64,000 nt of DNA from Sphaerisporangium album. GTDB lineage: Bacteria > Actinomycetota > Actinomycetes > Streptosporangiales > Streptosporangiaceae. Shown here one piece after another: positions 35,217 to 43,793 of this stretch. Location of the stretch: contig NZ_QOIL01000001.1 of assembly GCF_003323745.1 (NCBI RefSeq), positions 186,001 through 250,000 on the forward strand, written 5' to 3'. Under the pieces are notes generated by a model. That model did no database searches and had not been told where the DNA came from. It saw only the letters and a list, made by a program, of their open reading frames with translations. How positions within the stretch are numbered: the first letter of the stretch is position 1; every line of letters begins with the position of its first letter. Made by a program: the position numbers and the translations under genes.

Positions 35217-35810
35217 GTGAGTACGCAGCGGCGAGTGGTGATCGCGGAAGACGAGGCACTGATCCGCCTCGACCTCAAGGAGATGCTGGAAGAGGAGGGC
35301 TATGCCGTCGTCGGCGAGGCCGGAGACGGTGAGTCGGCCATCAAGTTCGCCTTGGAGCAACGCCCCGATCTGGTGATCCTGGACGTGAAGATGCCGATCC
35401 TGGACGGCATCTCGGCCGCCGAGCGCATCGTGTCCGAGCGCGTGGCCCCGTGCCTGATCCTGACGGCGTTCTCCCAGCGCGACCTGGTCGAGCGGGCCAG
35501 GGACGCCGGGGCCATGGCCTACCTGGTCAAGCCGTTCACCAAGTCCGACCTGGTGCCGGCCATCGAGATGGCCGTGAGCCGCCACGTCGAGATCACGGCG
35601 CTCGAGAAGGAGGTCACCACCCTCGGCGAGCGACTGGAGACCCGCAAGCTCGTCGAGCGCGCCAAGGGCCTGCTGATGGCCCAGCACGGCTGGACCGAGC
35701 CGCAGGCCTTCCGCTGGATCCAGAAGGCGTCCATGGACCGCCGCCTGAGCATGCGCCAGGTCGCCCAGGCCGTGGTCACCGACGCCGAGGCCGAGCCCAA
35801 GGAGTCCTGA
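35217..35810 (+). CDS. pdtaR: response regulator with ANTAR RNA-binding domain (PdtaR family)
   Basis: 197 residues from GTG 35217; the longer frame to 35073 reads through the tRNA region and is not conserved. The receiver domain (1-125) has VVIAEDEALIRLDL, the phospho-acceptor Asp56 in VILDVKMP, and the Lys of YLVKPF. A coiled linker (about 125-140) leads to the ANTAR domain (about 135-190), with KLVERAKGLLMAQHGWTEPQAFRWIQKASMDRR. In Mycobacterium tuberculosis this protein (Rv1626) with PdtaS controls translation of target mRNAs by antitermination-type RNA binding. No sensor kinase gene is adjacent, as is usual for this locus. The gene may be transcribed leaderless. Confidence 0.95.
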   Translation: MSTQRRVVIAEDEALIRLDLKEMLEEEGYAVVGEAGDGESAIKFALEQRPDLVILDVKMPILDGISAAERIVSERVAPCLILTAFSQRDLVERARDAGAMAYLVKPFTKSDLVPAIEMAVSRHVEITALEKEVTTLGERLETRKLVERAKGLLMAQHGWTEPQAFRWIQKASMDRRLSMRQVAQAVVTDAEAEPKES

Positions 35811-35860
35811 GTCCTGCCGAGGGCCCTGCGCGACGCGGGGCCTTCCAGGGCTTCGGTGCC

Positions 35861-36790
35861 CTACGCCGCGCCGATCCGCTTCACGAAGTGAACCCCCGGC
35901 ATGTCCGTGATCGACCTGCCGATGATCTCGATGGCCCGGCGGTCCGACAGCCTGACGTAGAACGACTCGGTCATCTCGTCCAGGGTGAGAACGCCGTCGT
36001 CCGCAGGGGCCTCGGATCCGTCCGGACCGGGCGCGGCGTAGTGCCGGCGGACCTTCTCCGTGTGGGCGCGGTCCTCGAAGTAGATCTTCTCGACACCGTC
36101 GATGCCCCAGAGCCGGTCGACGATGTCCTGTTTCTGTGCCTCCGTCGCCGACGGGTCGTTGACGCCGGTGCAGAGCAGCCCCGGGCCATGCGCGCAGAGT
36201 TCGATCTCGACATCGGCCTTGTCCTCCCAGAAGCCGGGAGCTTTCAGGCTGACATGGTTCACGCCGGGGATGGATCGCGCCCGTTCAGCCACGCGGGCGT
36301 AGTCCTCCAGGCGTCCCAACGTCCCGTGGAGGCTCACCGGGTAGTAGACCAAGTACGGAGTCTCCTTGAGAACGCGCGATGTCCAGATACCCGTGTCCCG
36401 CTCAAGGGACTGGACGCCCGTGTCCCGCCTAACGGACGGCACGTCCAACCGGATGGTGGCGACCCCTGGTATGGCCCGCAGCGCGGCGGTCACGGCGGGC
36501 AGGTCCTTCGCCGCCTCGTTGACCGTCGGTGAGCAGTCGTGAAACGGGACTTGGCAGAGGGTCACGACAAACCCTGTGGGCTCGGGCCACGGGCCGTCAG
36601 GGGGAGGGAGCGGCCTGAGGGACAGCTCGCGCAGGTACAGGCCACCCGCACCGGACGCGCACAGCAGCACGACGGCGGCCAGGCACACGGCCAGCGGGCG
36701 GCGATGCGCCCGGGCCCACAGGCTCAGCCGGGAAGGCGGGTCGTACCCGTGCGACAGTTCCTCGGTCATCGGTTCGGCGGACGTGTCCAT
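35861..36790 (-). CDS. single-pass membrane protein with two FtsX-like extracellular domains
   Basis: 309 residues from ATG 36790 (AAGGTGG upstream); a TTG at 36826 is an alternative. One helix (33-53) is followed by two similar outer domains. Domain 2 (about 193-303) reads VEIELCAHGPGLLC ... EAQKQDIVDRLWGIDGVEKIYFEDRAHTEKV ... ESFYVRLSDRRAIEIIGRSI ... MPGV. That is the pattern of the FtsX extracellular domain in actinobacterial cell-division FtsX. Domain 1 (about 73-182) has the same layout: FVVTLCQVPFHDC, an alpha-helical part, IPGVATI, then YYPVSLHGTLGRLEDYARVAE and IPGV. The four-helix FtsX permease is absent. It may bind FtsX partners such as peptidoglycan hydrolases; this is inference. 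It is convergent with pdtaR. Confidence 0.75.
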   Translation of the reverse strand: MDTSAEPMTEELSHGYDPPSRLSLWARAHRRPLAVCLAAVVLLCASGAGGLYLRELSLRPLPPPDGPWPEPTGFVVTLCQVPFHDCSPTVNEAAKDLPAVTAALRAIPGVATIRLDVPSVRRDTGVQSLERDTGIWTSRVLKETPYLVYYPVSLHGTLGRLEDYARVAERARSIPGVNHVSLKAPGFWEDKADVEIELCAHGPGLLCTGVNDPSATEAQKQDIVDRLWGIDGVEKIYFEDRAHTEKVRRHYAAPGPDGSEAPADDGVLTLDEMTESFYVRLSDRRAIEIIGRSITDMPGVHFVKRIGAA

Positions 36791-37098
36791 ACCGCCCACC
36801 TTCGCGATCTTCCGTCCCTCCGGCAACCGCTTCCGGAAGGCCGCGTGCGTCCGGCTCGCACGTGGTCGCGTACAGGCTGTGTCAGAATGGCCGCGCCCGC
36901 CGTGTCAAGATCGGCGCGCCTGTACTGTAGGTGATCTCCGGAGCCGGTTCCGCGAGGAGCGCGCCATTGCCTCATCGCCCATGTGACCTTTACTTTTCGA
37001 GTCGATCGCCGAAGAGGACCGGTGTGATAACGAAGCGGTAACGTGATGTGTCTCTGTACCGACCTGTGACTTGAGCTGGGTGTAATGCCGTCAACGAG

Positions 37099-37118
37099 CC
37101 CTGGCCAGATCGCCAGGG
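37099..37118 (+). promoter_or_regulatory. leader hairpin 1 before livJ
   Basis: CCCTGGC, loop CAGATC, GCCAGGG: seven perfect pairs, 52 bases before the livJ start. Confidence 0.4.
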
Positions 37119-37133
37119 TGGCTCTGTGAACCC

Positions 37134-37150
37134 GATCCCGACACGGGATC
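37134..37150 (+). promoter_or_regulatory. leader hairpin 2 before livJ, next to the ribosome site
   Basis: GATCCCG-ACA-CGGGATC: seven perfect pairs, ending five bases before AAAGGAAGG. It could affect message stability or ribosome access. Confidence 0.4.
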
Positions 37151-37169
37151 AGGCGAAAGGAAGGCAACC

Positions 37170-38363
37170 TTGCGGCCCAAGATTGCTCGCCTCGGGGGCG
37201 TGCTCGCCGTCGGTGTGGCACTTACCGTTGGTCTCGCCGCGTGTGGCGGCGATTCGGGGTCGGGTTCGGGGGGTGACAGCTCCGCCGCCGCGCCGTCCAC
37301 CCTCAAGATCGGCTTTATGGGCGACCTGTCGGGTGAGAACTCCGGCATCGTCATTCCGCCGAGCAACGGCGCCCAGCTTGCCGTCGACGAGTACAACGCC
37401 ACCAACCCCAAGGTCAAGGTGGAGATGATCAAGTACGACAGCCGCGCGGACGCGACGACGGCTGTCTCTCTTGCGCAGACGGCGATCAAGACCGACAAGA
37501 TCGTCGCCTTGGTCGGTCCGGCTTTCTCCGGTGAGTCCAAGCAGGCCGTCCCCGTGCTGGAGGAGGCGAAGATCCCGAACATCTCCGCCTCGGCCACCAA
37601 CGTCGACCTGGCCAAGAACGGGTGGAAGTACTGGCACCGCGTCGTCCCGAACGACGGCGTGCAGGGCCCGGCCATCGCCGACTTCATCGCCGGGGCCGCG
37701 GCCGCCAAGAACGTCTTCGTGGTCGACGACAAGTCCGAGTACGGCAAGGGCATCGGCGACGCGGTCCGCGGTCAGCTCAAGACCAAGGGCGCCACGGTGA
37801 CGGACGACGCGCTCGACCCCGCCGCCACCGACTACTCCTCGACCGTCAACAAGATCGCCTCCGCCAAGCCGGACGCCATCTTCTTCGGCGGCTACTACGC
37901 CGGCGCCGGCAAGCTGCTCAAGCAGCTGCGTGACAAGGGCGTGACGGCGAAGTTCTTCTCCGGCGACGGGTCGCTGGACAAGGGCATCATCGAGAGCGCG
38001 GGTGCCCCGCAGGCCGAGGGCGCGCTCATCGGCTGCCCCTGCCGCATCCCGACCTCGGCCGAGACCGACGAGAAGGTCAAGAAGTTCGCCGCCGACTACA
38101 AGGCGAAGTTCGGCGCCGACCCGCTGATCTACGCCACCGAGGGCTACGACGCGATGACGGCCTTCCTCAAGGCGATCGGGGGCGGCGCGACCACCGCCGA
38201 CGCGATCAACGAGGCGGTCGGCAAGTCGGACTTCGATGGCATCTCCAAGCACATCAAGTTCGACCCGACCGGTGAGCCCTCCGCGAAGTCGATCTACATG
38301 TACCAGGTCAAGGGTGGCCAGATCGGCCTGCTCGGCGACACGACGACGGCCACGCTCGGCTGA
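37170..38363 (+). CDS. livJ: branched-chain amino-acid-type ABC solute-binding lipoprotein
   Basis: 397 residues from TTG 37170, with the strong ribosome site AAAGGAAGG. The lipobox is GLAAC (Cys25). The mature protein is a type I binding protein (Peripla_BP_6/LivJ): STLKIGFMGDLSGENSG, NGAQLAVDEYNA, ALVGPAFSGESKQAVPVLEEAKIPNISASATN and ATEGYDAMTAFLKAI are standard segments. It is the first gene of livJHMGF. A hairpin between it and livH probably makes the binding protein more abundant than the membrane parts. The ligand is likely Leu, Ile or Val, though relatives bind other amino acids or amides. Confidence 0.92.
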   Translation: MRPKIARLGGVLAVGVALTVGLAACGGDSGSGSGGDSSAAAPSTLKIGFMGDLSGENSGIVIPPSNGAQLAVDEYNATNPKVKVEMIKYDSRADATTAVSLAQTAIKTDKIVALVGPAFSGESKQAVPVLEEAKIPNISASATNVDLAKNGWKYWHRVVPNDGVQGPAIADFIAGAAAAKNVFVVDDKSEYGKGIGDAVRGQLKTKGATVTDDALDPAATDYSSTVNKIASAKPDAIFFGGYYAGAGKLLKQLRDKGVTAKFFSGDGSLDKGIIESAGAPQAEGALIGCPCRIPTSAETDEKVKKFAADYKAKFGADPLIYATEGYDAMTAFLKAIGGGATTADAINEAVGKSDFDGISKHIKFDPTGEPSAKSIYMYQVKGGQIGLLGDTTTATLG

Positions 38364-38391
38364 CGGATTCAAGTTACCGGCCAGGTAGTGA

Positions 38392-38423
38392 GGGGGCGGG
38401 AACGCCACGGCGGACCCGCCCCC
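38392..38423 (+). terminator. hairpin between livJ and livH
   Basis: GGGGGCGGG / CCCGCCCCC: nine pairs with a 14-base loop, without a T-tract. In binding-protein operons such hairpins often protect the first gene's message or cause partial termination. Confidence 0.55.
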
Positions 38424-38463
38424 GTCCCTTCCCACGTGAAGGCTCCCCTGAAAGCGATAATCC

Positions 38464-39432
38464 GTGTTCGATAACCTCCTCGGCTCGTTCTGGCCGTACA
38501 CGATCGACGGCCTCATCCTGGGCGCGATCTACGGCCTCGTCGCCCTCGGCTACACGATGGTCTACGGCGTCCTGCGCCTCATCAACTTCGCGCACTCCGA
38601 GATCTTCATGATCGGCACCATGGCGTCGGCGTTCGTCGTCATGACCCTCGGCATCACGCAGCCGCTGACGGGCTTCGCGCTGATCGGCGGTCTGCTGCTG
38701 ATGGTGCTCGCGGGTGGGGCCGCCTCCGCCGGCTCCGCCATGCTGCTGGAGCGCATCGCCTACCGCCCGCTGCGCAAGCGTGGCGCGTCCCGCCTGGCCG
38801 CGCTCATCTCGGCGATCGGCGCCTCGCTCTTCCTGCAGGAGCTCTTCGCCCTGTTGATCATCCCGCACGTGTTCAACCGTCCTCAGCAGGGCCGCAACCA
38901 GATGGGTGTGGCTCGCATCATGGACAAGGAGACCCTGTTCACGCTCGGCGGCGCCCAGGTCCGGGTCGACCAGGTCCTGATCTTCGTGGCGGCGATCGGC
39001 ATGATGGTCCTGCTCGACCTGCTGGTGAACCGCACGAAGATCGGCCGTGGCATCCGGGCGACCTCCCAGGACCCCCAGACCGCGGTCCTGATGGGCGTCG
39101 ACATCGACAAGATCGTGCGGGTGACGTTCCTGATCGGCGGCCTGATGGCCGGCGTCGCGGGGGCGTTGTTCATCCTGCAGTTCGAGGTCACCAAGTTCTC
39201 CATCGGCTTCCTCCTCGGCATCAAGGCGTTCACGGCCGCGGTGCTCGGGGGCATCGGCAACCTACGTGGAGCGCTGCTCGGCGGCCTGTTCCTCGGTCTC
39301 ATCGAGAACTACGGCGCCGCCGTCTTCGGCTCGGGATGGAAGGATGTCATCGCGTTCACGGTTCTCGTCCTGGTCCTGATGTTCCGGCCCACCGGCATCC
39401 TCGGCGAATCTCTCCAGCAGGCGCGCGCATGA
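38464..39432 (+). CDS. livH: branched-chain amino-acid-type ABC permease (LivH)
   Basis: 322 residues from GTG 38464, with about eight helices. The LivH landmarks are DGLILGAIYGLVALGYTMVYGVLRLINFAHSEIFM at the start and IRATSQDPQTAVLMGVDIDKIVRVTFLIGG (the docking loop). The C-terminus has LLGGLFLGLIENYGAAVFGSGWKDVIAFTVLVLVLMFRPTGI. The stop overlaps the livM start (ATGA, 39429). It forms the membrane channel with LivM. Confidence 0.94.
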   Translation: MFDNLLGSFWPYTIDGLILGAIYGLVALGYTMVYGVLRLINFAHSEIFMIGTMASAFVVMTLGITQPLTGFALIGGLLLMVLAGGAASAGSAMLLERIAYRPLRKRGASRLAALISAIGASLFLQELFALLIIPHVFNRPQQGRNQMGVARIMDKETLFTLGGAQVRVDQVLIFVAAIGMMVLLDLLVNRTKIGRGIRATSQDPQTAVLMGVDIDKIVRVTFLIGGLMAGVAGALFILQFEVTKFSIGFLLGIKAFTAAVLGGIGNLRGALLGGLFLGLIENYGAAVFGSGWKDVIAFTVLVLVLMFRPTGILGESLQQARA

Positions 39433-40577
39433 GCACGAACACCACGATCTCCCACCGCAGGAACGCCGTCGGGGCGTTCATCGAGAACGTCCGCGACCGG
39501 TGGGCCACCGCTCCTGGCTGGCAGCGCTGGACCGTGTACATCCTGCTGTTCGTCATCGCGCTGCTGCTCCCGTCGGACTCCATCGGGCAGTTCATGTCGC
39601 CCTACAGCGACTGGGCCAGCGTCCTGTTCTTCCCCATCGGCACCTACGTGGTGCTCGCGATCGGCCTCAACGTGGTCGTCGGCCAGGCCGGCCTGCTGGA
39701 CCTCGGGTACGTCGCGTTCTTCGCCATCGGCGGGTACACGATGGCGATGTTCGGGACCAAGCTCGGCCTGAACTTCTGGGAGATCCTGATCGTCGGCGTC
39801 CTGCTGTCGGCGGTGTCCGGGGTCGTGCTCGGAGGGCCGACGCTGCGCCTGCGGGGTGACTACCTCGCGATCGTCACGCTCGGATTCGGCGAGATCGTCC
39901 GGCAGACCGCCGAGAACACCGACTCGATCGGTGGTCCCCGCGGCATCGCCGGCATCCCGCACCCGCCGAGCATCGACGGTGTCCAGATCTTCGGGGTGGA
40001 CATCTTCCACTACGGCGTGCTCGATCCGCGGCCGTACTATTACCTGCTGGTCGTCGTCGCCACCGCGATCATCATCTTCGTGAAGCGCTGGGAGAAGAGC
40101 CGCGTCGGCCGCGCGTGGGCCGCGATCCGCGAGGACGAGGACGCCGCCGAGGTCATGGGCGTGCCGACCTTCAAGTTCAAGCTGCTGGCCTTCGCGATCG
40201 GCGCCTCGATCGGCGGTGCCATGGGCGTGGTCTGGGCCGGCAAGACCATCTCGATCAACCCGAACGACTTCCTGTTCATGCTGTCCGCGACCATTCTCGC
40301 GGCGGTCGTGCTCGGCGGCTCGGGCAACATCCCCGGCGTCATCCTGGGCGCGTTCCTCGTCGCGTGGCTGCCCGAGCGGTTCCGCGGCCTGTCCGAGTAC
40401 CGCATCCTGGTCTTCGGCGCCGCGCTGGTCGCGTTGATGATCTTCCGTCCGGAGGGGCTGCTGCCCTCGCGCAGACGCAAGGCGGAGCTGGCCGAGGGCA
40501 CGGGAGGAATGGGAAGCATGGGGGCCGAGGTCCCGGGTCCTGAGACCCAGGCCGCGGCCGAGGGAGCAGCCAAATGA
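39429..40577 (+). CDS. livM: branched-chain amino-acid-type ABC permease (LivM)
   Basis: 382 residues from ATG 39429; upstream in-frame codons overlap livH and are not conserved. The segments are VVLAIGLNVVVGQAGLLDLGYVAFFAIGGYT, PTLRLRGDYLAIVTLGFGEIVR and the docking loop GRAWAAIREDEDAAEVMGVPTFKFKLLAFAIGA. About nine helices are present. The last 40 residues are hydrophilic and Ala/Glu-rich. The livG start overlaps its stop. Confidence 0.94.
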   Translation: MSTNTTISHRRNAVGAFIENVRDRWATAPGWQRWTVYILLFVIALLLPSDSIGQFMSPYSDWASVLFFPIGTYVVLAIGLNVVVGQAGLLDLGYVAFFAIGGYTMAMFGTKLGLNFWEILIVGVLLSAVSGVVLGGPTLRLRGDYLAIVTLGFGEIVRQTAENTDSIGGPRGIAGIPHPPSIDGVQIFGVDIFHYGVLDPRPYYYLLVVVATAIIIFVKRWEKSRVGRAWAAIREDEDAAEVMGVPTFKFKLLAFAIGASIGGAMGVVWAGKTISINPNDFLFMLSATILAAVVLGGSGNIPGVILGAFLVAWLPERFRGLSEYRILVFGAALVALMIFRPEGLLPSRRRKAELAEGTGGMGSMGAEVPGPETQAAAEGAAK

Positions 40578-41356
40578 GCGAACCGCGCCCGCTTCTGCAG
40601 TTGCAGAGCGTCAAGATGCAGTTCGGCGGCGTCGTCGCGCTGCGCGAGGTGGACCTGACGATCGACGAGGGCGAGATCTTCGCGCTCATCGGCCCGAACG
40701 GAGCCGGGAAGACGACGGTCTTCAACGTCGTCACCGGCGTCTACCGGCCGACGTCCGGCATGGTGGTGTTCGACGGCGACCGCATCGACGGCATGAAGCG
40801 GTTCAAGGTCACCAAGCGCGGCATCGCCCGCACGTTCCAGAACATCCGCCTGTTCCACAACATGTCGGCGCTGGAGAACGTGATGGTCGGGGCCGACGCC
40901 CACCACCGGGCGGGAATGTTCAGCGCGGCGCTCGGTCTCCCGTGGCACCGCAACGAGGAGCGCGACGGCAAGGCCCTCGCCATGGAGCTGCTGGAGTTCG
41001 TGGGCATCCCGCACCGCGCCGAGGAGACCGCCAAGAACCTCCCCTACGGCGACCAGCGGAGGCTGGAGATCGCCCGCGCGCTCGCCACCAAGCCCAAGCT
41101 GCTGCTTCTGGACGAGCCCGCGGCGGGCATGAACCCGTCGGAGAAGGAGTCGCTCCAGGTCCTGATCCGCAGGATCCGCGACGCCGGGCGCACGGTCCTG
41201 CTCATCGAGCACGACATGGCCCTGGTGATGGGCATCAGCGACCGCATCGCGGTGCTCGACTTCGGGCAGAAGATCGCCGACGGTCTTCCGGCCGAGGTGC
41301 AGAACGACCCGCGGGTCATCGAGGCGTACTTGGGGGCTCCCGCAGATGCTTCTTGA
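40574..41356 (+). CDS. livG: branched-chain amino-acid-type ABC ATPase (LivG)
   Basis: 260 residues. It has Walker A GPNGAGKTT, Q-loop FQNIRLFHNM, the signature LPYGDQRR (the LivG variant of LSGGQ), Walker B LLLLDEPAAGMNPSE and switch LIEHD. These variants separate LivG from LivF. The ATG overlaps livM and its 3' end overlaps livF by 11 bases. It powers transport as a LivG-LivF heterodimer. Confidence 0.95.
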   Translation: MSEPRPLLQLQSVKMQFGGVVALREVDLTIDEGEIFALIGPNGAGKTTVFNVVTGVYRPTSGMVVFDGDRIDGMKRFKVTKRGIARTFQNIRLFHNMSALENVMVGADAHHRAGMFSAALGLPWHRNEERDGKALAMELLEFVGIPHRAEETAKNLPYGDQRRLEIARALATKPKLLLLDEPAAGMNPSEKESLQVLIRRIRDAGRTVLLIEHDMALVMGISDRIAVLDFGQKIADGLPAEVQNDPRVIEAYLGAPADAS

Positions 41357-42077
41357 AGTCAAGGACATGCGCGTCCACTACGGCAAGATCGAGGCCATCA
41401 AGGGCATCTCGCTGGAGGTGGCCGAGGGCGAGATCGTCACGCTGATCGGTGCCAACGGGGCCGGCAAGACCACGACGCTGAAGACGATCTCGGGCCTGCG
41501 GGCGCTGACATCGGGCACCGTCACCTTCGACGGCAAGGACATCACCAAGATGCCCGGGCACAAGCGGGTGCTCGCCGGCATCGGCCAGTCCCCGGAGGGC
41601 CGGGGGGTGTTCCCCGGGATGACGGTCACCGAGAACCTCCTCATGGGCGCCTACACCCGCAGCGGTGACCTCACGAAGGACCTCGACGAGGTCTTCGAGC
41701 TGTTCCCGCGCCTGGCCGAGCGCAGGACGCAGGCCGGCGGCACGATGTCGGGCGGTGAGCAGCAGATGGTCGCCATCGGGCGGGCGCTGATGAGCAAGCC
41801 CAAGGTGCTGCTGCTGGACGAGCCCTCGATGGGCCTGGCCCCGATGCTGGTCGCCCAGATCTTCTCGATCATCAAGGAGATCAACGACCGGGGCACGACC
41901 GTCCTCCTGGTGGAGCAGAACGCCCAGCAGGCGCTTCAGCTCGCCCATCGGGCGTATGTCCTGGAGACCGGCAAGGTCGTCAAGTCCGCGCCGGCGGCCG
42001 AGCTTCTCGACGACCCGCAGGTGCGCGCGGCGTACCTCGGGGGTGAGTTCGGCCAGGCCGAGTCGGGCAGGAGCTGA
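41346..42077 (+). CDS. livF: branched-chain amino-acid-type ABC ATPase (LivF)
   Basis: 243 residues from ATG 41346. It has Walker A GANGAGKTT, signature MSGGEQQM, Walker B VLLLDEPSMGLAP and switch LVEQN, the LivF set. GQSPEGRGVFPGMTVTENLLMGAY is a family landmark. It ends the liv operon; nested inverted repeats follow at 42085-42148 before a convergent gene. Confidence 0.95.
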   Translation: MLLEVKDMRVHYGKIEAIKGISLEVAEGEIVTLIGANGAGKTTTLKTISGLRALTSGTVTFDGKDITKMPGHKRVLAGIGQSPEGRGVFPGMTVTENLLMGAYTRSGDLTKDLDEVFELFPRLAERRTQAGGTMSGGEQQMVAIGRALMSKPKVLLLDEPSMGLAPMLVAQIFSIIKEINDRGTTVLLVEQNAQQALQLAHRAYVLETGKVVKSAPAAELLDDPQVRAAYLGGEFGQAESGRS

Positions 42078-42084
42078 GCGGGGC

Positions 42085-42148
42085 GGCCGCGGCGGTACCT
42101 GACCCCGGCACGCATCGCAGGCGTGCCGTGCGGGGACCCGCCGCGGCC
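42085..42148. terminator. nested inverted repeats between converging livF and a lipoprotein gene
   Basis: The outer arms are GGCCGCGGCGG (42085-42095) and CCGCCGCGGCC (42138-42148). The inner hairpin is CGGCACGC / GCGTGCCG (42106-42128). A two-way terminator is likely. No T-tract. Confidence 0.5.
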
Positions 42149-42208
42149 ACCGCCGCGCGCTCACGCGGGACCTGAGGGCACTCGGCCCGGAGCGGCGTGC
42201 CGGAGGCG

Positions 42209-42757
42209 TCAGCGCAGTGTCACGTCGACGCCCTTGGACGGGCCGATGGCGCCCAGCGGCGGGTCGGCGAAGAAGCGGATCTTGGTGATCCTCGCGTCCT
42301 TGGGGACGTCGTACCAGAGGTCGAACTCCATGCGGACGAAGCTGCCCACGGGCAGCTCGTCGGGCTGCCGCTTGATCGCCTGCGCGAAGTTGTCGATGTG
42401 GAAGGTGCGTCCGTCCGCCGCGACCAGCAATTGCTGTTTGGCGTCGAACTTCTGGTTCGTCCGGTCGGTGCTCTCGATGAGGACGCGCACCCGGGCGTAC
42501 TGCCCTTTGGCGTTCCACTCGGCGTGGCTGCCGAACATGCTCGGCATGCCGTCCTGGAAGGACAGGACACGGAACCGCATCTGGCCGTCGACGACCGGTG
42601 CCGCGTTGACGACCTTCTCGTCCGGGCGCGCCGTCTGCGGAGGGATCACGTACGTGGGAGAGGGGGTCGCGACCGGCTTGGCGGGCGTGTCGGAGCAGCT
42701 CGTGACCAGGAAGGCGACAAGGGCCGTGGGGATCAGCACGGCGGAGGATGCCCGCAC
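42209..42757 (-). CDS. putative lipoprotein, DUF4352-like
   Basis: 182 residues from GTG 42757, chosen because the next residues form a signal peptide with lipobox LVTSC (Cys21). A TACAGT hexamer lies just 6 bases upstream, so the message may be leaderless. The frame is open back to 42862. After a Pro/Thr-rich linker, the outer domain (about 60-182) has YARVRVLIESTDRTNQKFDAKQQLLVAADGRTF and LPVGSFVRMEFDLWYDVPKDA. This fits the immunoglobulin-like DUF4352 group of exported proteins. The function is unknown. It is convergent with livF and divergent from the amino-acid binding protein at 42920. Confidence 0.75.
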   Translation of the reverse strand: MRASSAVLIPTALVAFLVTSCSDTPAKPVATPSPTYVIPPQTARPDEKVVNAAPVVDGQMRFRVLSFQDGMPSMFGSHAEWNAKGQYARVRVLIESTDRTNQKFDAKQQLLVAADGRTFHIDNFAQAIKRQPDELPVGSFVRMEFDLWYDVPKDARITKIRFFADPPLGAIGPSKGVDVTLR

Positions 42758-42876
42758 GTTCGCACTGTAGGCCCGCCACGGAGGTGGGAGCGCCAGGATG
42801 TGACAGGTGTTGTGCGATCGTTTCATTCCGGTAATACCCCTGGTGACCAGGTGCGGGACCATGGCCAGGGTTACGG

Positions 42877-42888
42877 TAAGTTAACTTA
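42877..42888. promoter_or_regulatory. palindrome upstream of the second polar amino-acid uptake operon
   Basis: TAAGTTAACTTA is a perfect 12-base palindrome in an AT-rich spot, 31 bases before GTG 42920. The position suits an operator or promoter overlap. The regulator is unknown. Confidence 0.45.
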
Positions 42889-42919
42889 ACTCCGACAAAC
42901 AGCTAAAGAGGAGGACGTT

Positions 42920-43789
42920 GTGGTCTTTTGGTCCAGGCGTCGCCGTATTACCTCAATCGGGGCGGTCGCCGTGGGCGCCGCATGTCTTCTCTCGGCCTGT
43001 GGTGGCGGGTCCGGCTCGGACACGAGCGCGAGCAGCGGCGCGAGCGCGCCCGCCGGTGGCACCTCGGCCTCGGCGATCAAGCTGATCACCCCGGGCAAGC
43101 TCACCACCTGCACGAACCTGCCGTACGAGCCCTTCCAGTTCAAGGATGGCGCCAAGGTGGTGGGCTTCGACGTCGACATCGTGGACCTCGCGGCCAAGAA
43201 GCTCGGTGTGACGCAGGAGATCGTGGACATCGACTTCGCGGTGATCAAGAGCGGCGCCGCGATGAACGCCGGCAAGTGCGACGTCGCCGCGGCCGGCATG
43301 ACGATCACCGACGAGCGCAAGAAGAACATCCTGTTCTCCGACCCGTACTTCGACGCGACGCAGGCGCTGCTCGCCAAGAAGGGCACGGGCGTCAAGTCGC
43401 TCGACGACGTGAAGGCCAAGAACCTCAAGCTGGGCGCGCAGGCCTCCACCACCGGCCTCGACTACGTCAAGGGCAAGGGGCTCAACCCGACCGAGTTCGC
43501 CGACTCCCCGAAGGAGCTGCTCGGCCTGCAGTCGGGCCAGGCCGACGTGATCGTCCAGGACCTGCCGGTCGTGCTGACCTGGCTGAAGAAGCCGGAGATC
43601 GCCGACAAGTTCGAGCTGGTCGCCAGCCTCGACACCGGCGAGCAGTACGGCATCGGCATGAAGCTCGGCAACGACGCGCTCGCCAAGGTGATCAACGAGG
43701 AGATCGCCAAGGCGAAGTCGGACGGCACCTACGAGCAGATCTACGTCAAGTGGTTCGGCAAGAAGCCCGGCGAGCTTGGAGCCTCCTGA
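42920..43789 (+). CDS. polar amino-acid ABC transporter, solute-binding lipoprotein
   Basis: 289 residues from GTG 42920, with AAGAGGAGG upstream. The lipobox is LLSAC (Cys27), followed by a Ser/Gly/Ala linker. The SBP_bac_3 core has LTTCTNLPYEPFQFKDGAKVVGFDVDIVD, DVAAAGMTITDERKKNILFSDPYF and DGTYEQIYVKWFG. These fit the Glu/Gln/Asp or basic amino-acid group. It is first in a three-gene operon with a permease (43794) and ATPase (44642). No sulfur-type leader peptide is seen here, unlike the operon at 4747-7604. Confidence 0.92.
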   Translation: MVFWSRRRRITSIGAVAVGAACLLSACGGGSGSDTSASSGASAPAGGTSASAIKLITPGKLTTCTNLPYEPFQFKDGAKVVGFDVDIVDLAAKKLGVTQEIVDIDFAVIKSGAAMNAGKCDVAAAGMTITDERKKNILFSDPYFDATQALLAKKGTGVKSLDDVKAKNLKLGAQASTTGLDYVKGKGLNPTEFADSPKELLGLQSGQADVIVQDLPVVLTWLKKPEIADKFELVASLDTGEQYGIGMKLGNDALAKVINEEIAKAKSDGTYEQIYVKWFGKKPGELGAS

Positions 43790-43793
43790 GTCC

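Larger units (their letters stand above)
36791..37169 (+). other. 379-base divergent promoter region before livJ
   Basis: It holds promoters for the FtsX-domain gene (-) and the liv operon (+), with two leader hairpins near livJ (37099-37118 and 37134-37150). The strand before livJ is less GC-rich near 36975-37060. No further gene was recognised. Confidence 0.5.
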
